A stretch of 64,000 nucleotides of DNA from Novosphingobium sp. EMRT-2 (GTDB lineage: Bacteria > Pseudomonadota > Alphaproteobacteria > Sphingomonadales > Sphingomonadaceae), in the NCBI RefSeq assembly GCF_005145025.1, contig NZ_CP039697.1, positions 1 through 64,000 on the forward strand, written 5' to 3'. Positions within the stretch are counted from its first letter, which is position 1. The number at the start of each line of letters is the position of its first letter. Of the stretch, positions 9,110 through 17,499 are shown one piece after another. The position numbers were made by a program, and so were the translations under genes. Under the pieces are notes generated by a model that was not told the DNA's origin, made no database searches, and was given only the letters and a program-made list of their open reading frames with translations.

Positions 9110-10588
9110 GTGCGCGTGCCTGCAAGGGTTAAACTGCTGACGATGCTGGCCCTGCCGGTGCTGGCGCTGCCCTTGCTGTCCGGTGCGGGGGCGGGAGCCG
9201 GGCAAAGCCTGCGCTATGCCGACGTTTCCATGCCGGAGACGCTGGCCGGCGCGCAGGATGCGCCTCCACCGCCGTCGGCGGCAACGCTGCCACCCGACCA
9301 GGCCGACCGCGCCTATCCATTCTATATGCCGATGGATGGCTTGCGCCGCCCCGCCGTCCGGCTGCTGGTGAAATGCGATGCCTCGCGCGCCGCCGGCCGT
9401 GAAGTCTATGCCGGACGGAGCGTTGACGATTTCGGCGGGCGCATCGAAGGGGGCTACGAACTCGTTTACGAAGCGCTAGATGGCGCTGGGCAACCGTGCG
9501 TCTATCCGTTCGCGCCGCTGGTGCCGCAGGTCGCGGGCGATCTGCGCGGAACTCAATATATCCTGCGCTCGTCGATCCCTGGTCGCCGTGTCACCTTCCG
9601 GTCGGGGAACGAGTGGGCGTCCGTCGGCCTGCACCTCTACGACATTGGCCAGCAGCGGCTGCATTTCGAAATGCGCGATGTCGAACTGGACTTCCCCGGC
9701 GCGATCCAGCCGATCGGCGCGGTCTATCTCGAAGCCTTCGACGGGCATCGGCCGGGCCTGTTCACCGCTGTTATCCGGCGCTCGAAGATCTACGGCGGCA
9801 AAAACGCGATCTTCGTCCCCAGCGGCCAGACCATGCTCTATGTCGAGGACAGCGAGATTGCCGGCAACGTCGGCACCAACAGCGATCAGGAACACAGTAC
9901 CTATATCAACGGTACGCTGGTTTCGCATTTCGTCCGTTCGAGCTGGCAGGGCCAGCGCGCGTGGCAGAACCTCGCCAGCGGCCACCAGATCAAGGACAAG
10001 GCCTATCTGCGCATCTACGAGAACGTAACGGTATCGAACCGACCCGTCGGTTCCACGCCGTCGGCCATGCCGCTGCTGGATGTCAGCGCCTTTGGCTTCA
10101 CGTGGTCGAACGGGCTGCGGCTGAACCGGATCGCGCCGGCGCAGGCGCCGCGCGAAGGACTCGTCGATCTGCGTACCGAACTGCGGTATGGCGCGCCGGA
10201 GAATTACCCGTGGAGCCTGCTGGCCGATCCCGCATGGCGGATGCCGGCTACGAAAGCGGCTGTCGTCGGACAGGCGCTGGACAAGGTCTATCTGTCGATT
10301 TTTCTCAACACCACGGTCCAGAGCTTCCGGACGGAGCCTTATGCGATCGCGCTGCGCCCGCAAGGAACGCATCTCGCGCCCGATGGCGTGGCGATGGAAG
10401 GCAACAGCCAGACGACGCTGGCGCAGCAGCGCATGGTCTCCATGGCGTTCAACACCAGGGGAACGCTGGCGCAGGTCTATGCGCCGCAGGGCTGGACGTT
10501 GGTCGATCCGGCACTACCGCCCCAAGCGCGATGGGTCACGGACCGCGACGCGTTCATCCGTCACGCACTGGGACTGATCGGGCGCTGA
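9110..10588 (+). CDS. secreted protein of unknown function, possibly beta-helical
   Basis: A 492-residue protein starting at GTG 9110 with AGGGAG six bases upstream. The N-terminus is a clear signal peptide (VKLLTMLALPVLALPLLSGAGAGAG). I do not recognise a family. Residues 165-330 contain short repeated beta-strand-like rungs (RRVTFRSGNEWASVGLHLYD, FTAVIRRSKIYGGKNAIFV, TMLYVEDSEIAGNVGTNS, YLRIYENVTVSNRPVG), the pattern seen in right-handed parallel beta-helix proteins. The histidine- and aspartate-rich part SDQEHSTYINGT lies on one of these rungs. It stands alone between the GGDEF-EAL gene and the amino-sugar operon. A polysaccharide-related or surface role is conceivable but not shown. Confidence 0.7.
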   Translation: MRVPARVKLLTMLALPVLALPLLSGAGAGAGQSLRYADVSMPETLAGAQDAPPPPSAATLPPDQADRAYPFYMPMDGLRRPAVRLLVKCDASRAAGREVYAGRSVDDFGGRIEGGYELVYEALDGAGQPCVYPFAPLVPQVAGDLRGTQYILRSSIPGRRVTFRSGNEWASVGLHLYDIGQQRLHFEMRDVELDFPGAIQPIGAVYLEAFDGHRPGLFTAVIRRSKIYGGKNAIFVPSGQTMLYVEDSEIAGNVGTNSDQEHSTYINGTLVSHFVRSSWQGQRAWQNLASGHQIKDKAYLRIYENVTVSNRPVGSTPSAMPLLDVSAFGFTWSNGLRLNRIAPAQAPREGLVDLRTELRYGAPENYPWSLLADPAWRMPATKAAVVGQALDKVYLSIFLNTTVQSFRTEPYAIALRPQGTHLAPDGVAMEGNSQTTLAQQRMVSMAFNTRGTLAQVYAPQGWTLVDPALPPQARWVTDRDAFIRHALGLIGR

Positions 10589-10616
10589 CGGCGGGTATCC
10601 GGGCCGCCCGTCGGGG

Positions 10617-11483
10617 TCAGGCCGGTCCGCGATAGCCGGCGAGACGGAGCGCGCCATCGAGGGAATCGCCGAGCGGATCGCTCAGGCGTTCGACGGTGCG
10701 GGAACGCAGCCAGGGCTTCATGCGGGGGGCGAGTCCGCCCACCAGCGTGCAGCGCGTGGCACCTCGCTCGAAGATCGTCTCGATGAAGCGCTCGATATGC
10801 GCGGCCGCGTCTTCCACGATCGAGCGGGCGATGGCGTCGTCCGCTTCGGCATAGTCCATCACCAGCGGGGCGAAGGCGCCATAGTCGCGTGGCGTGGCCT
10901 GATCCATCCACGCGATCGCCTGCGCGGTATCGTGGTTGAAGCGCTCGGTCACGGCGGCGCTCAGCGGCGTGCGGCGGGTGCGCCCGTCGAGCGCGCGCAG
11001 GGCATGGCGCATGGCGGAGAGGCCCAGCGCCGCGCCGCTGCCTTCGTCGGAAATGGGAAAGCCGTAGCCGCCGATGGTGAAATCCTCGCCGTGAACGCGC
11101 AACTGGGCGGCGCTGCCGGTGCCGATGATCAGGATCGCGCCGTCTTCGCCGCCGTGCGCGCCAAGGTTGGCGATCTGCGCGTCGGTGGCATAGGCGACCG
11201 AGGCGAAGCCGAAATCCAGCGCGCCAAGCGCTTCGCGCACGCCGGGGCGCGTGATGCCGGCAATGCCCATGCCGGCGCGGATCTGCGCGCGCTGCGATGC
11301 GGACAGGCCGGCCTGCGCCACCGCCTGGTCGGCAGTATCCTTCAAGGTTTCATAGAGCGCGTCGATGCCGATGCGCGCGTTGGCGGTGCCCGAACGGCCT
11401 TCGCCGATGGTGGCGCCGGCCGCGTCGATCAGGCGCGCGCGGCAATTGCTGCCGCCGGCGTCGATGCCGAGGAAATAGGTCAT
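10617..11483 (-). CDS. nagK: BadF/BadG-type N-acetylglucosamine kinase
   Basis: A 288-residue ASKHA-fold kinase. The N-terminus MTYFLGIDAGGSNCRARLID is the phosphate-1 loop; LIIGTGSAAQLRV followed by GYGFPISDEGSGAALGL is characteristic of the BadF/BadG eukaryotic-like GlcNAc kinase group, and the C-terminus has the adenosine loop (TLVGGLAPRMKPWL). It would phosphorylate cytoplasmic GlcNAc (and possibly related amino sugars) to the 6-phosphate, feeding NagA upstream in the same operon. The start overlaps the dld stop (ATGA at 11480-11483), and it is the last gene of the minus-strand arm. The exact substrate (GlcNAc, GlcN or MurNAc) cannot be read from the sequence. Confidence 0.85.
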   Translation of the reverse strand: MTYFLGIDAGGSNCRARLIDAAGATIGEGRSGTANARIGIDALYETLKDTADQAVAQAGLSASQRAQIRAGMGIAGITRPGVREALGALDFGFASVAYATDAQIANLGAHGGEDGAILIIGTGSAAQLRVHGEDFTIGGYGFPISDEGSGAALGLSAMRHALRALDGRTRRTPLSAAVTERFNHDTAQAIAWMDQATPRDYGAFAPLVMDYAEADDAIARSIVEDAAAHIERFIETIFERGATRCTLVGGLAPRMKPWLRSRTVERLSDPLGDSLDGALRLAGYRGPA

Positions 11484-13195
11484 GGCCGGTGTTCTCCAGG
11501 GGTTGCCGTTGCGGTCCAATCGCGGCCGCGCGCGGTGTGGCCGATGCCGGGGTTCAACTGGTTGCGCGGATCGATGCTGCGGTAGAAGTGTTCCAGCTCC
11601 TGCCGCGCGACGTAGAGATGGCCGACGTTGTGTTCGGCCGGGTACTGCGCCCCTCGCGCGTCGAGCAGCGCCCATAGTGCGTGTTCGAAGGCCAGCGGAT
11701 CGGTGCCCTTGCGCACGATGTAGTCCTGATGGAACACCTGGCAGAAGAAGTGCCCGTAATAGAGCGCGTGAATGGTCTTGTCGGCGAGGTCCTTCGGCAG
11801 TTGTTCGCGCCATTCGCGGGTGTTGCGGGGCAGCGCGACATCGAGCGCGACGATATCCTCCACCTCCCGCCGATGCACCGCGCGATAGCGGACGGCCGCG
11901 CCCGCGGCGACGAAGCGGTGCAGGAAAGCCTTGGCGGCTTCCGCCGGCGTGCATTCGAAATGATCGCCGTCCCCGCCACCGGGGAACAGGCGGGCAAGCA
12001 GCCCGCGCGTGGCCTCCACCTGATCGCGCGAGACCTTGAGGATCAGGTGGTGCGCGAAGCGATCGCGGAAGGCGCGCATCCGTGCGGGCAGGGGATCGGG
12101 CACGAACCGGCTGGCCCACTGCATCACCCGGTCGCTCAGGCCGTTGCCGAACAGCGCATCGAACCGGCCCTTGGCGGCAAAGAGCGCGGGCAGCCGGTCC
12201 GTGCCGAGCCGCTCGATCGCGAAGAACATGTCGCGCCCATAGCGGTCGGCCACGTCGAACGCGGTGCGGTGCATATATTCCCCGGCGATAGGCGGCTGCG
12301 CGAAATCGCGCAGCATCGTCCGGCGCAGTTCGGTGAGCGGTTCGGGCGAAGCCGCGCCGATGTAGAAGGTGGCGGTATCGTCCTCGCGCGCGAACGTGTC
12401 GAGCCGGACGGCGAAGACGATTAGCTTGCCCGCGCTGCCGGCGCTTTCGAACAGGCAGCGCGGATCGGCGTTGAAGCGCGCCGGGCTGGCGCTGTCGACA
12501 TCGCGTACATGCTCCGCATAGCGATGGTCGTGCGCCCGGCGGTCGAGGGCGGGATCGATGTCGGCTTCGGCGAAGGCGCCCGCATCCAGCCGGGCGAGCA
12601 TCGTTTCGGGATCGTCTCCCAGCGCTATGCCGAGGTGGTTTACCAGCGCCAGCGTGCCGTCGGGCCGGACCTGCGCGTACAGCGCCAGCTCGGTATAGGC
12701 CGGCCCGCGCCGCACGAGCGACCCGCCCGAGTTGTTGCAGACGCCGCCCACGACCGAAGCGCCGAGGCAGGAGGAGCCGATCACCGAATGCGGTTCGCGC
12801 CCGTGGGGGCGCAGGGCCTGCTCCAGGCGGTGCAGCGTGGTGCCCGGCAGACACAGCACTTGCGCGCCATCGCGGATGACATGCAGCGCGGAAAGGCGGG
12901 TGGTGCTGATGATGACGAGGCCGCCGGGATAGTCCGCGCCATCGGGCGTGGAGCCGCCGGTCAGCCCGGTGTTCGAAGCCTGCATGATGATCGAGACGTC
13001 AGCCGCGACGCAGGCCTGCGCCACCTTCCACAGCTCGACCAGGCTGCCCGGCCGCACCACGGCAAGCGCCGGCCCGTTGCCGGTGCGATAGCCCTGGCGG
13101 TAGCGCGCGGTCGCGCGGGCCGACGTCAGCACATGGCGCCGCCCCACCGCATCGCGCAGCCGCTCCAGCAATTCCGTATCGCGTTTTCCGGTCAT
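11480..13195 (-). CDS. dld: quinone-dependent D-lactate dehydrogenase
   Basis: A 571-residue FAD-binding respiratory D-lactate dehydrogenase of the E. coli Dld type. The FAD-binding part reads ALAVVRPGSLVELWKVAQACV, IIMQASNTGLTGGSTPDG and HSVIGSSCLGASVVGGVCNNSGGSLVRRGPAYTE. The C-terminal membrane-binding region includes KDLADKTIHALYYGHFFCQVFHQDYIVRKG and AEHNVGHLYVA. It oxidises D-lactate to pyruvate and passes electrons to quinone at the inner membrane. Its place between GH84 and the kinase in an amino-sugar operon makes sense because MurQ, encoded in the divergent arm, releases D-lactate from MurNAc-6-phosphate. It starts 17 bases after the GH84 stop and overlaps nagK. Confidence 0.92.
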   Translation of the reverse strand: MTGKRDTELLERLRDAVGRRHVLTSARATARYRQGYRTGNGPALAVVRPGSLVELWKVAQACVAADVSIIMQASNTGLTGGSTPDGADYPGGLVIISTTRLSALHVIRDGAQVLCLPGTTLHRLEQALRPHGREPHSVIGSSCLGASVVGGVCNNSGGSLVRRGPAYTELALYAQVRPDGTLALVNHLGIALGDDPETMLARLDAGAFAEADIDPALDRRAHDHRYAEHVRDVDSASPARFNADPRCLFESAGSAGKLIVFAVRLDTFAREDDTATFYIGAASPEPLTELRRTMLRDFAQPPIAGEYMHRTAFDVADRYGRDMFFAIERLGTDRLPALFAAKGRFDALFGNGLSDRVMQWASRFVPDPLPARMRAFRDRFAHHLILKVSRDQVEATRGLLARLFPGGGDGDHFECTPAEAAKAFLHRFVAAGAAVRYRAVHRREVEDIVALDVALPRNTREWREQLPKDLADKTIHALYYGHFFCQVFHQDYIVRKGTDPLAFEHALWALLDARGAQYPAEHNVGHLYVARQELEHFYRSIDPRNQLNPGIGHTARGRDWTATATPGEHRP

Positions 13196-13212
13196 GGCGC
13201 CGTGATCTGGCC

Positions 13213-14277
13213 CTATTGTGTCTGGACTTCGTCGTCGGTCATCAGGTCGTCGCCGTCCAGCCAGCGAAGAATCTCGCGCGCGGCGGGATGGTCGATCGAC
13301 GCATAGCGCGCCCGCAGGCGCTCGCCGCGCGATCCCAGCCGTTCATGGCCAACGTCCTGAAACGCCGGAAGATCCTGCTGGAGCATCTGCGCGAACTGCG
13401 CACCCAGCACCTGCCGCGCGGCCTCGCCAAACGCAGCGCCATAGGCATAGGCTTCGCCCTGCCGGTAAACCGCGGCCAGCGTCAGGGCGGGAATGCAGCC
13501 GAGATGCGCCTGGATCGCGGGATTGATCGCGTGGCCCGAAACGTGCGGGGCGATAGCGGCGGAGCGGCCGGTGAACGCGCGCAGATGGAGAAAGCGTGAC
13601 ATGCGCGCCCCGTCGTTGACCGGATAGTTGTCCCACAAGCAGACCGGCCGCCCCAGTTGACGCGCCACGCGTTTCACATGAGCGTGATCGACCGCCCGCG
13701 AGCAGACCTCCTCGCCGGTCCAGTAAACGCGGACCGCCGGATCGAGCCGCCGTCCCAGTTCAGCGAGATAGCCGGCCGGCCGGTCGCCGAACACCAGATC
13801 GAGCACCGGGTCGTCCGAATAGTAGGTGGGGCAGGTATAGACCCGCGTCGCCCGCGTCAGGCCCGCGCAGAAGTTGACCACCTCCGCCTGCCGCGCGGCA
13901 AGGTCCGGCATGTCGCCGCGCAGGTCGTCGAACAGAATGGCAAGGTCGTCGATGCCGATGGCGTCGAGATCCGCCACCCGCCGGGCGAGCGCGGCGCGGG
14001 CCTCGTCGTCGAACGGGTGCGTGGAGCCGATCGGCGTCAGCGCGATGCCGAACCGCATGCCCGCCGCCCGCACTCGGGTCGAGAGGCGACCGAGCATTGC
14101 GGTCTGTTCGGGATCGTGGCGCTCGCGCCAGGCGCGGCGCAATGCGCGGTCGGCCTTGGGGCCGTAATGGTAGAAGCCATAGCCCGCCGCCGCGAGCGTC
14201 TGCACGACATGGCCACGCTCCGCCTCGGTCCAGATGCGCCCGAAGCGGCCTTCGATCAGGCCCAGTTCGGGCATCAT
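13213..14277 (-). CDS. GH84-like beta-N-acetylglucosaminidase
   Basis: A 354-residue protein matching the catalytic (NAGidase) domain of glycoside hydrolase family 84. GLIEGRFGRIWT at the N-terminus, YHYGPKADRALRRAWRE, and the Asp-Asp pair in DLAILFDDLRGD (Asp117-Asp118) correspond to the substrate-assisted catalytic aspartates of O-GlcNAcases. The sequence WDNYPVNDGARMSRFLHLRAFTGR is also typical. There is no signal peptide, so it should act in the cytoplasm on imported GlcNAc-containing oligosaccharides or muropeptides, a role usually filled by GH3 NagZ or GH20 enzymes. It overlaps the nagA stop (ATGA at 14274-14277). The family assignment is confident; the natural substrate is not known. 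Confidence 0.85.
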   Translation of the reverse strand: MMPELGLIEGRFGRIWTEAERGHVVQTLAAAGYGFYHYGPKADRALRRAWRERHDPEQTAMLGRLSTRVRAAGMRFGIALTPIGSTHPFDDEARAALARRVADLDAIGIDDLAILFDDLRGDMPDLAARQAEVVNFCAGLTRATRVYTCPTYYSDDPVLDLVFGDRPAGYLAELGRRLDPAVRVYWTGEEVCSRAVDHAHVKRVARQLGRPVCLWDNYPVNDGARMSRFLHLRAFTGRSAAIAPHVSGHAINPAIQAHLGCIPALTLAAVYRQGEAYAYGAAFGEAARQVLGAQFAQMLQQDLPAFQDVGHERLGSRGERLRARYASIDHPAAREILRWLDGDDLMTDDEVQTQ

Positions 14278-15425
14278 GCGCGGTGATCCGCGCGCGCGCC
14301 GGCGATCCAGGTGGCGGTGACAGCGCGCGTTTCGTCCAGATGGACGAGATCGGCGCGCAAGCCGGGCGCGATGGAGCCGGTTTCGTGGTCGAGCCGCAGG
14401 AATCGCGCGGGATTGCCGCTCGCCATGCACGATGCGGTCACGATGTCGCAGCCGAGCAGGTCCATCGCGTTGCACAGCGCCTGCACCATGGTCAGCGCCG
14501 ATCCCGCGAGCGTGCCGTCCGGCCCCCGGCAGGTGCCGTCGACCACCGCGATGTCCTGGCCCATCAGCGTGAACCGGTCTTGCGTGCCGCCGACCGGGGG
14601 CATCGCGTCGGTCACCAGCATCGCCCCTTCGATCCCCCGCGCGCGCAGCGCCACGCGCAATGCGGCGGGATGGACATGGAGCCCGTCCACAATCAGCCCG
14701 AAATGGCTGGCGTGATCTTCCAGCGCCGCGCCGACCATGCCCGGTTCGCGGCTGAGCAACGGCGTCATGGCGTTGAACAGATGGGTAAAGCCCGCCAGTC
14801 CTTCCTCCAGCGCGGCGCGGGTCTGGTCGTAGTCCGCAAGGCTGTGCCCCGCGCAGACCAGCACGCCCGCATCGCTCAGCGCCCGCACGGTTCCCGCCGG
14901 CGCGAGTTCGGGCGCCAGCGTCACCACGCGCCGTCCCAGGGTGGGCTGCGCCAGCCGCGCGATGACGTCCGCATCGACCGCTGTGAAGCGCGCCTTGTCG
15001 TGGATGCCCTTCTTCGCGGGGTTGAGATGCGGGCCTTCGATGTGAATGCCGAGGACTCCCGGCTCCCGGTCGGCCAGCGCCGCTTCGCCCGCCGCGATGG
15101 CCGTTCCGACCACGCCGGGATAGTCGCTGATCAGCGTCGGCAGCAGCCCGGTCGTGCCGAAGCGCCGATGGGCGGCGGCGATGGCGCGGATGCCCTCGAC
15201 GGAAGGGTGATCGTTGAACAGCACGTCGCCGCCGCCGTTCACCTGCACGTCGATGAAGCCCGGCAGCAGCCAGCCGCCGCCAAGGTCATGGCGGGCGCAG
15301 CCGGCCGGCAGGGCATCCGCTGGAGCAAGGCCGGCAATGCGGTCGCCATCGAGCAGCAGCGCCTGCCCTTCCGCAACCGCGTCGGCCAGAACGATGTTCG
15401 CGCCGGTAAGAGCCGTCAGCGTCAT
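14274..15425 (-). CDS. nagA: N-acetylglucosamine-6-phosphate deacetylase
   Basis: A 383-residue amidohydrolase-superfamily enzyme. PGFIDVQVNGGGDVLFND replaces the usual HxH with the NagA-type QVNG. HIEGPHLNPAKKGIHD carries the metal-binding Glu130; CAGHSLADYDQT and FTHLFNAMTPL provide the next histidines; and LVTDAMPPVGG holds the catalytic Asp. It converts GlcNAc-6-phosphate to GlcN-6-phosphate and acetate. Its start overlaps the stop of the SIS-domain deaminase gene (ATGA at 15422-15425) and its stop overlaps GH84, so these genes form one coupled operon. Confidence 0.94.
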   Translation of the reverse strand: MTLTALTGANIVLADAVAEGQALLLDGDRIAGLAPADALPAGCARHDLGGGWLLPGFIDVQVNGGGDVLFNDHPSVEGIRAIAAAHRRFGTTGLLPTLISDYPGVVGTAIAAGEAALADREPGVLGIHIEGPHLNPAKKGIHDKARFTAVDADVIARLAQPTLGRRVVTLAPELAPAGTVRALSDAGVLVCAGHSLADYDQTRAALEEGLAGFTHLFNAMTPLLSREPGMVGAALEDHASHFGLIVDGLHVHPAALRVALRARGIEGAMLVTDAMPPVGGTQDRFTLMGQDIAVVDGTCRGPDGTLAGSALTMVQALCNAMDLLGCDIVTASCMASGNPARFLRLDHETGSIAPGLRADLVHLDETRAVTATWIAGARADHRA

Positions 15426-16495
15426 AGCGTGCGCGTTACCTTGTTGAGATGCGGAGGGCTATCGGGATTGCACCCCCGCGCCAGCGAAAGCGCGTTGGCG
15501 AGGCCATAGAAGCTCTGAATCTGCGCGATGGCGCCAAGCACGGGATGGACCTGCGTGTCCATCGGCAGGACGAGGCTCGCGGGCGCCACGTCTTCGGGCA
15601 AGCCGGCGGCGATCACGTTAGCGCCCCGCGCCGCGAAATCCTCCAGCCGCGCGCGAAGGCCGGTCCGGGCAATATCGAGCGGGGCGAGGACCAGCACCGG
15701 ATCGCCCGCGCCCACCAGCGTCATCGGGCCATGCGCCACTTCGGCGCTGCTGAAGGCCTCGGCATGAAGGTTCGATGTTTCCTTCAGCTTGAGCGCGGCT
15801 TCGCCAGCGACGGGCAGGCTGGGGCCACGGCCCAGCACGAGCATCTCGCTCGCATCCCTCAACGGCGCGACGGCGGCGGTCCAGTCGGCCGCGGCGGCCT
15901 GTTCGAGCACGCGTCCGGTCTGGGGCAGCGCTTCCAGCAGGGCCGCGTCCTGGCTCCACTCGGCGACAAGATGGGTGAGCGCGACGAGCGTGCAAAGGAA
16001 GCTCTTGGTCGCCGCCACGCTGGTTTCGGGGCCGGCGTGGACGGGAACGACTATCTCGGCGAGGTCGGCGAGGGGGGAGGCGGCATCGTTGACCACGGCG
16101 ATGACCACCGCACCCCGCGCGCGCGCATCCTGCGCGGCGGCGAGAAGATCGGGGCTGCGGCCCGATTGCGAGATGGCGATCAGCGGCACGTTGCGGAAAT
16201 GGGCCGAAGTGGCATGATAGAGCGAGCCGGTTGACGGGGCGTGGCTGACCGTCGGGATGCCGGCTTTCGTTTCCAGCAGGAACTTGGCGAAGGCGGCGGC
16301 CTGATCGGAGCTGCCGCGCGCCAGCGTCGCCGCGAAAGGCGGGGCGAGCGCACGCAGGCGCTGGCCGGCATCACGGATCAGATTGGTATTAAGCTGGAGC
16401 TGCTGCTCACACAGCACCGGCGCGGACAGCGCTTCCGCCGCCATTCGTGTTGCGCTTCGAATGGGGGTCTCGTTGGTAGGGGGAGTCGATGTCAT
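15422..16495 (-). CDS. SIS-domain glucosamine-6-phosphate deaminase (NagB-II type)
   Basis: A 357-residue protein with two SIS domains, resembling the isomerase half of GlmS and the NagB-II/AgaS deaminases. Signatures are LARGSSDQAAAFAKFLLE, LIAISQSGRSPDLLAAAQDARARGA, TSVAATKSFLCTL, and LVLGRGPSLPVAGEAALKLKETSNLHAEAFSSAEVAHGPMTLV. It should convert GlcN-6-phosphate to fructose-6-phosphate and ammonia, replacing the classical NagB. I placed the start at ATG 16495. A TTG at 16516 in the same frame has a better-spaced GAGGT upstream and could be the real start. It is first in the minus-strand arm and divergent from the PP2C-like gene. Confidence 0.88.
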   Translation of the reverse strand: MTSTPPTNETPIRSATRMAAEALSAPVLCEQQLQLNTNLIRDAGQRLRALAPPFAATLARGSSDQAAAFAKFLLETKAGIPTVSHAPSTGSLYHATSAHFRNVPLIAISQSGRSPDLLAAAQDARARGAVVIAVVNDAASPLADLAEIVVPVHAGPETSVAATKSFLCTLVALTHLVAEWSQDAALLEALPQTGRVLEQAAAADWTAAVAPLRDASEMLVLGRGPSLPVAGEAALKLKETSNLHAEAFSSAEVAHGPMTLVGAGDPVLVLAPLDIARTGLRARLEDFAARGANVIAAGLPEDVAPASLVLPMDTQVHPVLGAIAQIQSFYGLANALSLARGCNPDSPPHLNKVTRTL

Positions 16496-16641
16496 GCCAT
16501 ATGAGATACCACTCAAGCCAATTTACCTCAAGTGGCATTAAATTGGTTTTGTTATTTCCAAAAATGATGATACCGATCTGGCGAAGCCGCGATGCGGCGG
16601 CGGGAGGGTATCGTCCGCGTGGGGCTCAGGGAGGCGTGTGC
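16496..16641. promoter_or_regulatory. divergent promoter region of the amino-sugar locus
   Basis: This AT-rich spacer separates the two arms of the locus. It holds two interleaved inverted pairs: CCACT (16509-16513) with AGTGG (16531-16535), and CCAATTT (16518-16524) with AAATTGG (16540-16546). Interleaved half-sites of this kind suit a dimeric repressor such as the GntR protein encoded at the far end of the locus, but binding is inferred. The PP2C-like gene has GGGAGG eight bases before its ATG. Confidence 0.5.
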
Positions 16642-17499
16642 ATGCTCAGGATCGAGATAGCGGCCACCGATCACCAGGGCGCGGTCAATGAGGATATTGT
16701 GGGGCATTGCGGAGACGCCGCCTGGGTGATCGACGGCGCGACCGGAATTGGCGCCTCGCTGCTGGAAGAACCAAGTGACGCGGCATGGCTGGCGCAAACC
16801 GCGAGTCGGTTCCTTGCCGACGTCCTGCGCACGCATCCGGCGATGCCCACGGTCGATGTGCTGCGCACGGTCATGGCGCAGTGTGGCGAAGCCCTGCTGC
16901 GCCAGCGCGTGCGCGAACCGGAAGGGCATCACGAATTACCCTCCGCGGCGTTCGCCATGGTGCGGGCGGTGGATGGCATGGCGGAGATCACCACCCTGGC
17001 CGATTGCCGCGTGGTGGCGGCCGATGCGGATGGCGCGGTGCGGCTCTGGGGCAGCTCCGCGCTCGATGCGATCGAAGGCCGCACGCTGGCCGCGCTGCGC
17101 GGGGTTCTGGCGGAAGACCCCGCGATCACGCCGGATGCGCTCAAGGAGCGGCTGATGCCGGGCCTTGTCGCCAATCGCCGGCTGATGAACCGGGAAGGCG
17201 GATACTGGGTGCTCGGCACCGAACCGGCGGCGGCCGACCATGTCTGGCAGGCACGGATTCCGCTGCGTGCCGGCCAGCGCTTCGCCATCGCGAGCGACGG
17301 TTTTCTGCGCCTGACGGAGCTGTTCGGCGTGGCCGGCCCGGCCGATTTTCTGGCCATCCGCAGCGCCGACGAGTGGCGGCGCTGGATCGATGCGCTGCGG
17401 GCGCTGGAACGCGCGCCGGGCTCCTTGCGCCGCTTCGCGCGCGTCAAACCGCACGACGACGCGAGCCTTGTCGTCTGCCGCTGGGAGGAAACGGACTGA
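16642..17499 (+). CDS. PP2C-like protein phosphatase domain protein
   Basis: A 285-residue protein starting at ATG 16642. The N-terminus NEDIVGHCGDAAWVIDGATG resembles the metal-binding VxDGxxG motif of PP2C Ser/Thr phosphatases, and the C-terminal part FAIASDGFLRL and KPHDDASLVVCRW resembles their last two metal-binding aspartate motifs. There is no signal peptide or membrane segment. It is the first gene of the plus-strand arm, and its stop overlaps the anmK start (ATGA at 17497-17501). A phosphoprotein phosphatase in an amino-sugar operon is unusual. It may regulate a kinase or transporter of the locus or dephosphorylate a sugar phosphate; neither is shown. Confidence 0.75.
   Translation: MLRIEIAATDHQGAVNEDIVGHCGDAAWVIDGATGIGASLLEEPSDAAWLAQTASRFLADVLRTHPAMPTVDVLRTVMAQCGEALLRQRVREPEGHHELPSAAFAMVRAVDGMAEITTLADCRVVAADADGAVRLWGSSALDAIEGRTLAALRGVLAEDPAITPDALKERLMPGLVANRRLMNREGGYWVLGTEPAAADHVWQARIPLRAGQRFAIASDGFLRLTELFGVAGPADFLAIRSADEWRRWIDALRALERAPGSLRRFARVKPHDDASLVVCRWEETD

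Noticed and set aside
10617..12854. A 745-codon minus-strand open frame running through the kinase gene and most of dld
   Set aside because: Only its last part (from ATG 11483) codes for a real protein; the upstream part is an off-frame reading of dld.
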